Source: Marinobacter sp. B9-2 (GTDB lineage: Bacteria > Pseudomonadota > Gammaproteobacteria > Pseudomonadales > Oleiphilaceae). From it: DNA of 49,107 nt. Within the stretch, counting starts at the first letter, position 1. Every line of letters begins with the position of its first letter. Shown one piece after another: positions 1 to 7,870 of the stretch. A model generated the notes under the pieces. That model was not told the origin of the DNA. It searched no databases and worked only from the letters and a program-made list of their open reading frames with translations. A program made the position numbers and the translations under genes. Location: positions 1-49,107 of the forward strand of contig PYVH01000013.1 of assembly GCA_003030785.1 (NCBI GenBank), given 5' to 3'.

Positions 1-376
1 GCCTAAGATGACCGATATCCAGCTCATTCATCAGCTCATCGACCACCAGGTCGCTTCTGCCTGACGCAGTTTTAGGCCGCCCCAGCTGTACGACCTCCTG
101 GACCGTCAGCGGGAAATTCACCTCCACCCGCTGGGGCATTACCGCACGCTGACGGGCCAGCCGTTCCGGGCGCCATTGCCCGAGTTCCCGGCCGGAAAGC
201 GTCACGCTGCCGCCGTAGGGAAGATCGCCGCTGATCGCCTTGAGCAAAGTCGACTTGCCAGCGCCGTTCGGGCCCAGGAGCATCAACAGCTCCCCTGCCT
301 TCAGGTGGCAATCAATGCCATCGACAATCCGGGAACGCTCTAGGGAGACACTGACCTTGTTAACGGAAAGAACCAT
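1..376 (-). CDS. hmuV: Heme ABC transporter ATP-binding protein HmuV, partial (N-terminal part only)
   Basis: This is the ATPase that powers heme import across the inner membrane through the HmuU permease. The gene runs off the left edge, leaving about 125 N-terminal codons. The Walker A motif GPNGAGKST is at residues 35-43, followed by the Q-loop region (MPQR). The start overlaps the hmuU stop as TGATG, so translation is probably coupled. It is the last visible gene of the heme operon. The ABC ATPase assignment is certain. The heme substrate is inferred from the adjacent HmuT, HmuS and TonB receptor. Confidence 0.9.
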   Translation of the reverse strand, partial: MVLSVNKVSVSLERSRIVDGIDCHLKAGELLMLLGPNGAGKSTLLKAISGDLPYGGSVTLSGRELGQWRPERLARQRAVMPQRVEVNFPLTVQEVVQLGRPKTASGRSDLVVDELMNELDIGHLR

Positions 377-1413
377 CAGATCACCTTTGTTCTCAACAGA
401 AGCGCCAGAAAGAAGGGACCGCCGATCAGTGCCATCATCAGGCCAATAGGCAGTTCCGCCGGCGCTACAACCACCCTTGCCAGGGAATCCGCGGCCACCA
501 GAAGTGTGCCGCCCACAAGAGCACTCAGCGGCAACACCACCCGATGACTGGCACCAAGCAACTGGCGCACGAGGTGGGGCACCACCAGACCGACAAACCC
601 GATCAGTCCGCTGACCGCAACGGCGGCTCCCACCCCAAGGCCAACCACCAGGATCGCGGCCTTCTTGACGGTATCGGTGCGATATCCCAGGTGTCCGACC
701 ACGGACTCGCCCAGCAGAAACGCATCCAGGGGACGGGCCAGCCAGGGGGCGGCCAGTAACGCCAGCAGCATGAACGGAGCCCCAACCAGCAGATCATCCC
801 AGCCGGCGTGGCCGAGGCTGCCCATGGTCCAGAAGGTCAGCGAGCGCAGCTCTTCATCGTTGGCATAGAAGGTCAGCAACCCGGTGGCAGCGCCAGCCAC
901 GGCGTTGATCGCAATACCGGCGAGCAAAAGGGTGGCCACGGCGGTCTGTCCCGATCGATTGGCAATGCGCCAGGCCAGCAGCACCGTACCACTGCCACCG
1001 AGAAAGGCGGCGATGGGCAAAGCCCATTCGCCGGTTATGGCCAGCCAGCCACCCAGCCAGGTATTACCCAGCACGATCACCGCAATGGCAGCCAGGGAGG
1101 CGCCGGCGGAGACCCCGATCAGCCCCGGGTCGGCCAGAGGATTGCGAAACAGCCCCTGCAGCAGGGCCCCCGAAACTGCCAGCACCGCTCCAACCAGAAA
1201 GCCCAGCAGGAATCTCGGCATTCGCACTTCCAGCAGCACCATCGAAGCCACCGGATCGCTCGCTTCCCGGCCAATCATCACGCTCAGGATATCCCCAAGT
1301 GCCAACGGGTAAGCGCCACTGGTGATAGACACCAGAGCAACAAGCGCGGCGGCCAATAACGCGACCACCAGTGACGGCGCAAAACCCAAGCGGCCCGCGG
1401 CGTCACGAATCAT
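376..1413 (-). CDS. hmuU: Heme ABC transporter permease HmuU (FecCD/BtuC family)
   Basis: This is the inner-membrane permease of the heme importer, 345 residues, a normal length for the FecCD family. The protein is hydrophobic throughout, with many membrane segments. It carries the family-typical GALLQGLFRNPLADPGLIG segment near residues 86-104 and the glycine/proline-rich GLIGFVGLVVPHLVR segment near 270-285 that contacts the ATPase. The ATG lies inside the 3' end of hmuT (11-base overlap), and the stop overlaps the hmuV start. The partners are HmuT (periplasm) and HmuV (cytoplasm). A siderophore or B12 substrate is possible for the family, but the operon context favours heme. Confidence 0.92.
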   Translation of the reverse strand: MIRDAAGRLGFAPSLVVALLAAALVALVSITSGAYPLALGDILSVMIGREASDPVASMVLLEVRMPRFLLGFLVGAVLAVSGALLQGLFRNPLADPGLIGVSAGASLAAIAVIVLGNTWLGGWLAITGEWALPIAAFLGGSGTVLLAWRIANRSGQTAVATLLLAGIAINAVAGAATGLLTFYANDEELRSLTFWTMGSLGHAGWDDLLVGAPFMLLALLAAPWLARPLDAFLLGESVVGHLGYRTDTVKKAAILVVGLGVGAAVAVSGLIGFVGLVVPHLVRQLLGASHRVVLPLSALVGGTLLVAADSLARVVVAPAELPIGLMMALIGGPFFLALLLRTKVI

Positions 1414-2257
1414 TGGCTGCCACGTTCGAAGGTGCAGGTAAGACTTCGTTTACCGCAGCCATGGCGTCCGGCAGCCGAGGGCCGAAACCCAGCAGCATCA
1501 TGCCGTCTGCCACCAGCCGGTGCCCGCTCGTCCAGGCGTCGAGACGCTCCACCTCCGGCCAGGAACCGATTGCGAACTGGCCCGGCGCGGATTCGGCAAT
1601 CACAATGGCATCCGGCCGGGAGGCCAGTATGGCTTCCCGGTTGGCCGGCTTATAGCCCTGGATCCCGGACACGGCATTGACCGCACCGACAGCATCCAGC
1701 AGTGCTGAAGCGGAGGTTCCCTCCCCCGCCAGCATCACGGAGTGATTTCCGGCAGCGAGTATGAACAGCACCTTCGGCGGGTTTCCCCGGGTTTCCGATG
1801 CCTGCTGAATACGGTTGATCTTCGACCGGAGCTCGGAGGAGAGGACCTCTGCCTTTTCCTCCTCGCCAAGCAATCCACCCACAGTCACAATCCGCTCCAG
1901 CGCAGCCTCCGGCGTCCGTGCCGAAGGCAGTTTTTCAACCTGAACACCGGCCCTGGCCAGGCGCTCCAGGTTTTCTTCCGGGGCGGCCTGCTCCGAGGTA
2001 ATCAGCAGATCCGGCTTCAGGGCCAGCACCCCTTCAAAAGGCAACGCCCGCAGGTAGCCAATCTTGGGCAGAGACTCGGTCTGTTCCGGATACCCGCTGG
2101 TGGTGTCCACACCTACCAGCAACGACTCCAGCCCCAGTCGGTATACGATCTCGGTGATCGCTCCGTCAGCCGTCACAACCCGCGGCGAATCCCCCGCCTG
2201 GGCAGAAGACCCGAACACGGTAGCCAACAGGAGCCACACAAGGACCCGGGATATCAT
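1403..2257 (-). CDS. hmuT: Periplasmic heme-binding protein HmuT
   Basis: This is the periplasmic solute-binding protein of the heme importer, 284 residues. It has an N-terminal signal peptide (residues 1-21, hydrophobic core followed by SSAQA). The mature part opens with the TADGAITEIVYRLG pattern usual in class III (TroA/BtuF-like) binding proteins and has their two-lobed length. The start overlaps the hmuS stop by 4 bases (ATGA), and the end overlaps the hmuU start. It should receive heme from the TonB receptor and deliver it to HmuU. Confidence 0.92.
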   Translation of the reverse strand: MISRVLVWLLLATVFGSSAQAGDSPRVVTADGAITEIVYRLGLESLLVGVDTTSGYPEQTESLPKIGYLRALPFEGVLALKPDLLITSEQAAPEENLERLARAGVQVEKLPSARTPEAALERIVTVGGLLGEEEKAEVLSSELRSKINRIQQASETRGNPPKVLFILAAGNHSVMLAGEGTSASALLDAVGAVNAVSGIQGYKPANREAILASRPDAIVIAESAPGQFAIGSWPEVERLDAWTSGHRLVADGMMLLGFGPRLPDAMAAVNEVLPAPSNVAANDS

Positions 2258-3327
2258 GACAAAGCCTCCAGGGTCGCCGCCTGCTCCCGCCAGAGTTCGG
2301 ATTCAGGGATGCCAGGTTTGCGTTCACCGAACACGGTCAGTACCAGCTCACCGTCGGCGTTGAATGCCTCCAACGAGGTGATGATGCCGTCTGCAGAGGG
2401 GCGCCGGACCAGCCACCAGCACCGAATTGATTCGGTGTTGGCATGGAGGTTGAACCCGCTATCCAGAACGTTCATCCAGGGACCGGTTCGGCGCAGATTC
2501 GCCACCTTGCCCGTGAAGATCTGCACGATTCCGGGATTGCCGACGAAGAACATGGCCGGGCACTGATTATCCCGAAGCAGCTCCAGTAGCCGGTCCAGAA
2601 CGTCGCCATCGGTACGCTCAAGCTCGGTAGCCCACTCGCCTCTCAACAGTTCCAGCGCCGTCAGCCGATCAGTACCGGCCCGCTTCAGAAGCGCACCGAA
2701 ATGGTGGACATCCTTGAGCTCCCGCCAACCCTCGCGAAGAACCTCTGTGTTGACCGCGTCTGGCGCCACCCGTTGAGGAACCGGGCGCGCACCCTGAGGT
2801 TTGAACGGCCGCAGCTCTTGATCTGCGAAGGAACGGGCCAGGCGCTCCCATGCCTCACCATCGGTATCGGCAACCCGGTAGATTTTGTGGACCGCAGCCC
2901 CGTACTGGTCGAAGAACTGCAGACTCTCCCGCAACCCGGAGCGAACCTTTTCCTGCACCCGGTAGCCATAGGCCCAGTGTTTGAAAAAGACGCGGATATC
3001 AATCTCACCAACGGCCAAACCCATGGCTCCGGACCGTCCGCTGGTGAAATCCTTGAAGGTGCCGGTCACTTCATGGACCACTTCGTTGTTGCGGCTCAGA
3101 ATCATGACCGGGCCGACGATTTCAAGGGCCTTGAGAAGATCCCCGAAATTGTCCTTGAGAGGAATCAGTGCGTCGCCGCCACGCAGCCGAACCAACTCCA
3201 TCTCGCTGACGCCCAACTTATCCGCCATCTGGCGGACCCTCATATTTGGCTCTGCTTCTTGCAACGCCCGCCAGCGTGCTGCGAGCGAATCGGTTGCCGT
3301 ATCTGTTGCCATCGCTGTCTGTTGCAT
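2254..3327 (-). CDS. hmuS: Heme-degrading/heme-trafficking protein HmuS (ChuS/HemS family)
   Basis: This is a cytoplasmic heme-binding protein of the HemS/ChuS/HmuS family, which stores, transfers or degrades imported heme. It is 357 residues, the usual length for the two-repeat family. The N-terminal segment LAARWRALQEAEPNMRVRQ and the following LGVSEMELVRLRGGD are typical of the first repeat, and a second, similarly spaced repeat starts near residue 195. I chose the ATG at 3327 because AGGAG lies 7 bases upstream. A longer open frame reaches 3456, but that extension overlaps the preceding gene and looks non-coding. It is translationally coupled to hmuT. Confidence 0.9.
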   Translation of the reverse strand: MQQTAMATDTATDSLAARWRALQEAEPNMRVRQMADKLGVSEMELVRLRGGDALIPLKDNFGDLLKALEIVGPVMILSRNNEVVHEVTGTFKDFTSGRSGAMGLAVGEIDIRVFFKHWAYGYRVQEKVRSGLRESLQFFDQYGAAVHKIYRVADTDGEAWERLARSFADQELRPFKPQGARPVPQRVAPDAVNTEVLREGWRELKDVHHFGALLKRAGTDRLTALELLRGEWATELERTDGDVLDRLLELLRDNQCPAMFFVGNPGIVQIFTGKVANLRRTGPWMNVLDSGFNLHANTESIRCWWLVRRPSADGIITSLEAFNADGELVLTVFGERKPGIPESELWREQAATLEALS

Positions 3328-3331
3328 GGAA

Positions 3332-4471
3332 TTACTCCTGCGCCTGCTGAAGTTCAACGGGCAGCCAACGCACCGTGGGCTGGCCACTGGTTCCGTTCTG
3401 GTCGTAGTAACCGACAATCTGCAGCGCCCAGACCGTGGACTCAGAATCATCGGCATCCGCCTTGATCAGGAAGGTCCGGAAGTTCGGCCAGATCTTGTGC
3501 TGATCGGTCAGGTTGTAGGCGTACCAGCTGTTATCCGTGAATACCCCGCCAGTTGAGTCCGTGTTGTAGAGCTGTGGAACACCCGGATCGCTTTGATTGT
3601 CGGCAAGCTCTTCCCAGGTCATCGGGTCGGAGGCGCCGCCACTGCCGTTACCGGACACTCCGCTGTTGGATTTCAGGTACCAGTCGCGACCGGAGAAGCC
3701 GACCTGGACATCCCAGATTTCGCTGGTTTCACAATCGACAACGGAAGCCGAGTCAAAATCGAAGCAAACATCCCCTCCGTCGTTCTCGGCGTAACCTGTT
3801 GGCGCAGTAAACGTTACCGTGGAATTACTAAATTGGGTCGCGCCCGCTGCCTGCACGTCAAACTCGAAAGTGAAATCTCGAATACCAGGTATACTTGTAT
3901 CCCGAGTCGGAAAATCGAAGTCGACAACCCGCATACGGGCATAGCTGTTTCCCTCAGCAGAGCGCACCAGGTAGCCAACATCTTCGGCCTCGCTGATCAC
4001 ACCTGTGGCAAAATCGTATTGAGACCAGGTATCTGAAGATCCAAACGCACTGGCGAAGGCATCCTCCTGCCAGCTCCCTGGCGCTTCGAGAATGCCCAGC
4101 AAATGTTCCTCCTCGGAGTTGGCGGTCGCGTTGGTGAACACATTGGCGTCGGGATCGCCATTACTGTCGTAGAAATCGTCCTGGGCAATTGCCAGCGCGC
4201 CGACAACGCTGCCATTTCCGGAAGCACCACTGTTCACCCTGAAGTTCAAACGGTTGGCGGCAATGTGCCAGTCGTCGCTTTCTTCCACCATCGCTCCGGT
4301 TTCCAGATTCAGGTAGACGGTCTCCGTTGCCGCAGGCATCAACTGCTCGGAAAACCTGCTCACGCTATCCGCATCGTCCTCCGCGATAGAGTTGTCGCTG
4401 CCTCCGCCACAGGCCGTCAGAGCCAGGGCGGCCAGCACAATGGCCGGGGGTCTGGTATCGAAAAGATCCAT
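3332..4471 (-). CDS. HmuY-like heme-binding lipoprotein with tandem duplicated domain
   Basis: This is a predicted lipoprotein of 379 residues in the heme operon, directly after the TonB receptor. The signal peptide ends in a lipobox, LTAC, with Cys21 as the lipidation site. The mature protein appears to contain two related domains, about residues 45-220 and 230-375. Matching blocks are VNSGASGNGS (79-88) with SNSGVSGNGS (268-277), TWSQYDF (148-154) with SWYAYNL (315-321), and two similar beta-strand stretches at 167-183 and 334-353. I recognise the pattern as HmuY-like (heme-binding lipoproteins first known from Porphyromonas). The start at 4471 is preceded by AAGGAG. A methionine five codons earlier would place that ribosome site inside the gene. 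Confidence 0.75.
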   Translation of the reverse strand: MDLFDTRPPAIVLAALALTACGGGSDNSIAEDDADSVSRFSEQLMPAATETVYLNLETGAMVEESDDWHIAANRLNFRVNSGASGNGSVVGALAIAQDDFYDSNGDPDANVFTNATANSEEEHLLGILEAPGSWQEDAFASAFGSSDTWSQYDFATGVISEAEDVGYLVRSAEGNSYARMRVVDFDFPTRDTSIPGIRDFTFEFDVQAAGATQFSNSTVTFTAPTGYAENDGGDVCFDFDSASVVDCETSEIWDVQVGFSGRDWYLKSNSGVSGNGSGGASDPMTWEELADNQSDPGVPQLYNTDSTGGVFTDNSWYAYNLTDQHKIWPNFRTFLIKADADDSESTVWALQIVGYYDQNGTSGQPTVRWLPVELQQAQE

Positions 4472-4508
4472 GGATATCTCCTTCATATCGTTTTTTGGTG
4501 GTCAGGCA

Positions 4509-6518
4509 TCATTCGCCAAAGGAAACCGTGAGCCCGGCGTAGAGGAAGCGCCCGGCAACGGGTCTGAAATCTTCACTGGCATTGGAAAAATCGCGCTGTT
4601 CGTTGGTGATGTTGTCGGCCCCGGCAAACAGTCGGAGTTGATCTGAAAACCGGTAATTCAGTTTCAGGTCGGCCGTTGTATACCCCGGGGACTCGGTTCC
4701 GGCGGCAGCATCCACGAACTCCTCACTCTGGTACCGAAGCCGCGCACTCCAGGACAGGCCTGGCAGCCCAAGCGGACCATCCAGCCCGAGACGGGCCTGG
4801 TGCCTCGGGCGGCGATTAAGCTCATTGCCTGTTGCCACATCTTCGGTTCGGGTCAGGGTATAGCCGGCGGTAAGCCGCCAGTGCTCGGAAGGTTCCCAGC
4901 CAGCCGTGGTCTCGAATCCCCAGGTCCTTGCCTCGGCAATGTTTTCATAGGAAAAAACCTGAACTCCGTCGTTCCGCGCCTGGGTGGCCTCAGCATCCGG
5001 TGAGGTCTGGATCAGTTGCTCGATGTCATTAAGGAAGGCGTTCGCTTCCAGCCATATAGACCGGTTCCAGGACAGCCCCCCTCCAAACTGATAGCTGACG
5101 GATTCCTCCGGTTGCAGATCCGGAGTCCCTTGCACGATGTAGCCAAGCTGACTGTGGTCAAAGGTGAAGTATCTTTCCTTCAGATTTGGCACCCGGTATC
5201 CGGCGCCAACGCCAGCACGCAGGAAGCCGGTCAGTGAATCGGTCCGGACCAGGTCGTAACGTGTATTGATCTTGGGAGCCGTGTGGGTTCCGAAGTCGGA
5301 GTCATTCTGGAAACGAACGCCGGGCACCAGCTCAAGATGTTCAGTGGGCATCCAGGTGTCCTGAACCCAGGCCTCCTGGCTTTCACGCTGTCGGCGAGGT
5401 TCCGCACCGAGCTCGGAAGCGCCGTCCTTGGTCTGCTCGAGTGTTTCACGGTTAAAATCGACGCCACCCTGCAGGTGGTGACTGAGCCCCACCGGCTTGC
5501 CCAGATGGGCCGAAAAACGGGACAGAGTGGATTCGGCACGACGGTCATCAAAGACCCCGCTGCCGGTATACTTCAGGGTATCGTCATTGAGAATCTCATG
5601 GACGGCGGACCAGCCGGCACGCAGATCGGAGTTTCGTCCATGATCCCCAGACAGGGTATAGCGGGTACGGGTGACCGTTTCATCCTTACCCTGATTGATC
5701 ACGAAAGGCGGGTTGCGCTCGGTGAAACGTGACCCGGACTCCTCCTCGAATCGGGCGACCGCAGCGCTCAGCCGATGATTCCCGTTCGGAGACCAGTCGG
5801 TGCGGAAGCTGAGATCGGTGCGATCGTATTCATCGCCCGGTCGGGCCCAGGTTTCCGGCTCCGGGTCGATGCCATCGGAATGCTGGTGTGATGCGGACAG
5901 ACGCAGGGCCAGCTGTTCACTACCTCCCTGGACCGTGGCTCGGGCGGAATATCGCGCGGGGTCGGCTTCATCGCTCGAGGGATTCTGGTCTCCATAGGTA
6001 CCGGCATCGGTGGTGAACTGGCCGGAGAGCCCGGAAGCCGGCGGACGGGTAATGACATTAACCACGCCACCGATACCGGAGCTGCCATACTGGGCAGAGA
6101 CAGCGCCCTTGACCACTTCCACCCGCTCAATATCGAGCACGGCCAACTGGCTGACGTCCACCGTCGATCCGGTGGTGGCCGTCATTGGCATACCGTCGAT
6201 CAGAACCAGCACACGATCGGATTCGATTCCCTGAAGCCAGACCTCGTAACCGGGCTTGCCATGGATCTCCCGGAGCTGCAAACCCGGCACGTTTTGCAGA
6301 GCCTCTTTCAGATTGCGAGCGTGGGTTTTCTCAAGCTCTTCGGCGGTAACCACTTCGGTCCGCACCGGGGTGTCCAGCAACTGACGCTCACTGCGGGTTC
6401 CGGTGACAACAAGCTCATCCAGGTAACCGGCAGGCCGGGTGTCCGCGAGTGTTGCCGTGGAGAGCATGGCGATGAGGGAAGCGCAGGACAAAGATAGATG
6501 TGATATTCGAGAATACAT
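4509..6518 (-). CDS. hmuR: TonB-dependent outer-membrane receptor, probably for heme
   Basis: This is a TonB-dependent receptor of 669 residues that should transport heme across the outer membrane. It has a signal peptide (1-25), a TonB box DELVVTG at 34-40, a plug domain with the usual GIGGVVNVIT motif, then a beta-barrel with alternating strands to the C terminus. A region with YRVPNL followed by a histidine (FDHSQLG) and then GTPDLQPE resembles the FRAP/NPNL pair that brackets the conserved histidine in heme receptors. The barrel ends in SFGE, not in the usual aromatic residue. It is the first gene of the heme operon behind a Fur-type promoter. A BtuB-like substrate is the main alternative. 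Confidence 0.85.
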   Translation of the reverse strand: MYSRISHLSLSCASLIAMLSTATLADTRPAGYLDELVVTGTRSERQLLDTPVRTEVVTAEELEKTHARNLKEALQNVPGLQLREIHGKPGYEVWLQGIESDRVLVLIDGMPMTATTGSTVDVSQLAVLDIERVEVVKGAVSAQYGSSGIGGVVNVITRPPASGLSGQFTTDAGTYGDQNPSSDEADPARYSARATVQGGSEQLALRLSASHQHSDGIDPEPETWARPGDEYDRTDLSFRTDWSPNGNHRLSAAVARFEEESGSRFTERNPPFVINQGKDETVTRTRYTLSGDHGRNSDLRAGWSAVHEILNDDTLKYTGSGVFDDRRAESTLSRFSAHLGKPVGLSHHLQGGVDFNRETLEQTKDGASELGAEPRRQRESQEAWVQDTWMPTEHLELVPGVRFQNDSDFGTHTAPKINTRYDLVRTDSLTGFLRAGVGAGYRVPNLKERYFTFDHSQLGYIVQGTPDLQPEESVSYQFGGGLSWNRSIWLEANAFLNDIEQLIQTSPDAEATQARNDGVQVFSYENIAEARTWGFETTAGWEPSEHWRLTAGYTLTRTEDVATGNELNRRPRHQARLGLDGPLGLPGLSWSARLRYQSEEFVDAAAGTESPGYTTADLKLNYRFSDQLRLFAGADNITNEQRDFSNASEDFRPVAGRFLYAGLTVSFGE

Positions 6519-6549
6519 AAACCAACCAAACGACTCATATCTTAGTGCG

Positions 6550-6562
6550 AACGATTATCGTT
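6550..6562. promoter_or_regulatory. Fur-box-like operator overlapping the heme-operon -10
   Basis: AACGATTATCGTT is an inverted repeat around one central base. It resembles the core of the Fur consensus, which is built from GATAAT units. It covers the -10 hexamer, so a bound repressor would block RNA polymerase. Iron-dependent repression is expected for heme uptake genes and is inferred here. Confidence 0.6.
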
Positions 6563-6582
6563 TGATTTTAGATTTATATCAA
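6554..6582 (-). promoter_or_regulatory. Sigma-70-type promoter of the heme operon
   Basis: Reading the minus strand, a -35 TTGATA (6577-6582) is separated by exactly 17 bases from a -10 GATAAT (6554-6559). Transcription would start near 6547, leaving a leader of about 30 bases before the receptor gene. The -10 lies within the Fur-box-like palindrome at 6550-6562. The assignment is by sequence match only. Confidence 0.65.
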
Positions 6583-6613
6583 TGCCCGGACTGGAATTTT
6601 TGTATAGGCACAA

Positions 6614-6638
6614 AAAAACCGGCCGGAGCCGGTTTTCT
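6614..6638 (-). terminator. Rho-independent terminator after secB
   Basis: The stem AAAACCGGC/GCCGGTTTT encloses a 4-base loop. Read on the minus strand it is followed by a run of seven T. It lies about 25 bases past the secB stop and ends that transcript before the heme promoter. The A-rich opposite side could also serve in the other direction, but no plus-strand gene ends here. Confidence 0.85.
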
Positions 6639-6661
6639 ATTACTGCTTCATCTACCGCAGA

Positions 6662-7165
6662 TCAGTGAGTCTGCTGCTCTTCGTTTGCTTCACCCGCAGC
6701 TTCTTCCTGCTTGCGCTTGAGCGCTTGGGCATAGATGGCATCGAAGTTCACCGGCGCCAGCATCAGGGCCGGGAAACTGCCCTTATTGACGATGCCGTCG
6801 ATTGCTTCGCGAGCGTAGGGAAACAGGATGGTCGGGCAATAGGCGCCGAGCATCTGGCCCAACTGCTGGCCTTCGATGCCCTGCACCAGGAACACGCCGC
6901 CCTGCTGGATCTCGACGATGTAAGCCACCTTCTCACCCACTTTTGCGGTGACGGTCAGGGAAAGCACAACCTCATACTGGTTGTCGCTGACCTTGTTGTG
7001 GGAGGTGTTCAGATCCAGGTTAACCTGCGGCTTCCACTGCTCCTGAAACACGGTGGGCGAGTTGGGCGACTCAAAAGACAGGTCCTTCACATAGATGCGC
7101 TGAAGGGCAAACTGGGGTTGGTTCTGGTTGTCATTGCCTGCTGCGGCTTGCTGATTCTCAGCCAT
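6662..7165 (-). CDS. secB: Protein-export chaperone SecB
   Basis: SecB is the cytoplasmic tetrameric chaperone that keeps precursor proteins unfolded and hands them to SecA. The protein is 167 residues, a normal length, with family segments QRIYVKDLSFESPNSP (about 23-38) and the SecA-contacting and groove regions ending in YPRE-like FPYAREAID (about 114-122). The C-terminal tail is acidic and glutamine-rich and lacks obvious catalytic features, as expected. AGGAC precedes the ATG. It lies downstream of the rhodanese-fold gene on the same strand; a glutaredoxin gene that often sits between them is absent. Confidence 0.97.
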   Translation of the reverse strand: MAENQQAAAGNDNQNQPQFALQRIYVKDLSFESPNSPTVFQEQWKPQVNLDLNTSHNKVSDNQYEVVLSLTVTAKVGEKVAYIVEIQQGGVFLVQGIEGQQLGQMLGAYCPTILFPYAREAIDGIVNKGSFPALMLAPVNFDAIYAQALKRKQEEAAGEANEEQQTH

Positions 7166-7309
7166 TTTCAGTCCTTTCGTTCTCGATCATGGGCTCGGGG
7201 CCCGTTGTTATGGGATGCTATAGAGCGTGCTGCCGGGACATTTTACGTTCAGGCCGGGCCGGCTTATGTGAAACAGTGCGGCAGAATGATCTTCAGATCA
7301 AGGGCCGCC

Positions 7310-7726
7310 CTATTTCTTCACCAGCGGGAGATTGCTGGCTTTCCAGTCAGCCACGCCACCGTTCAGGCGAACCACATTGCTGAAGCCTTCCGCGTTCAGC
7401 TGCTTGACCGCCATCGCGGAATGCTGGCCCATCTTGTCGGCAACGATGATCTGCTTGTCCTTGAACTTGCTCAGCTCGCCAACGCGGCTCTTGAGACTGT
7501 TCAGGGGAATGTTGATCGAGCCGGTAATGCGCCCCTCACCAAACTCCTTGCGGTCCCGGATGTCGACTACAACGGCTTCATCCTTGTTGATCAGATTGAC
7601 CGCGCCCTGGGCCGAGATCTTGGCACCGCCACGACGGGATTCCAGAATAAGGATGGCGACCAGGAATGCCACGAACAGCGACACAAGAATGTAGTGGCTA
7701 ACGACAAATTCAAACAACCGGTCCAT
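7310..7726 (-). CDS. yibN: Membrane-anchored rhodanese-fold protein (YibN-like) lacking the catalytic cysteine
   Basis: This is a 138-residue protein with one N-terminal membrane helix (about 8-29) followed by a cytoplasmic rhodanese domain (about 35-132). The fold markers VVDIRDRKEFGEGRITGSIN (53-72) and NGGVADW (122-128) are intact. The active-site loop reads ADKMGQHS (96-103), so the sulfur-carrying cysteine is replaced by Asp97. Thiosulfate sulfurtransferase activity is therefore unlikely, and a binding or scaffold role is more plausible. YibN homologues lie next to secB and gpmI in many gammaproteobacteria, and the same order is kept here. AGGG lies before the ATG. Confidence 0.9.
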   Translation of the reverse strand: MDRLFEFVVSHYILVSLFVAFLVAILILESRRGGAKISAQGAVNLINKDEAVVVDIRDRKEFGEGRITGSINIPLNSLKSRVGELSKFKDKQIIVADKMGQHSAMAVKQLNAEGFSNVVRLNGGVADWKASNLPLVKK

Positions 7727-7835
7727 GAATTTACCCTGATAATGAGTTTGGCGCGATTATACACAGCCTGCTCCCCGGACAGAAGGTGACGAAACTGGCC
7801 AGTAAATGCGAAAATAGATAAACTCCATTTTCGTT

Positions 7836-7851
7836 TTAGTAAATTTACTAA
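7836..7851. promoter_or_regulatory. Perfect 16-bp palindrome upstream of gpmI
   Basis: TTAGTAAATTTACTAA is a perfect AT-rich palindrome with no loop, 19 bases before the gpmI ATG, in the 144-base divergent gap between yibN and gpmI. It has the shape of a dimeric repressor or activator site and not of a terminator. I cannot name the binding protein. Confidence 0.4.
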
Positions 7852-7870
7852 CATTTTACTTCCGGACTTA

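Noticed and set aside
3328-3456. Upstream extension of hmuS by 43 codons
   Set aside because: It overlaps the 3' end of the HmuY-like gene, and a strong AGGAG site sits before the internal ATG at 3327.
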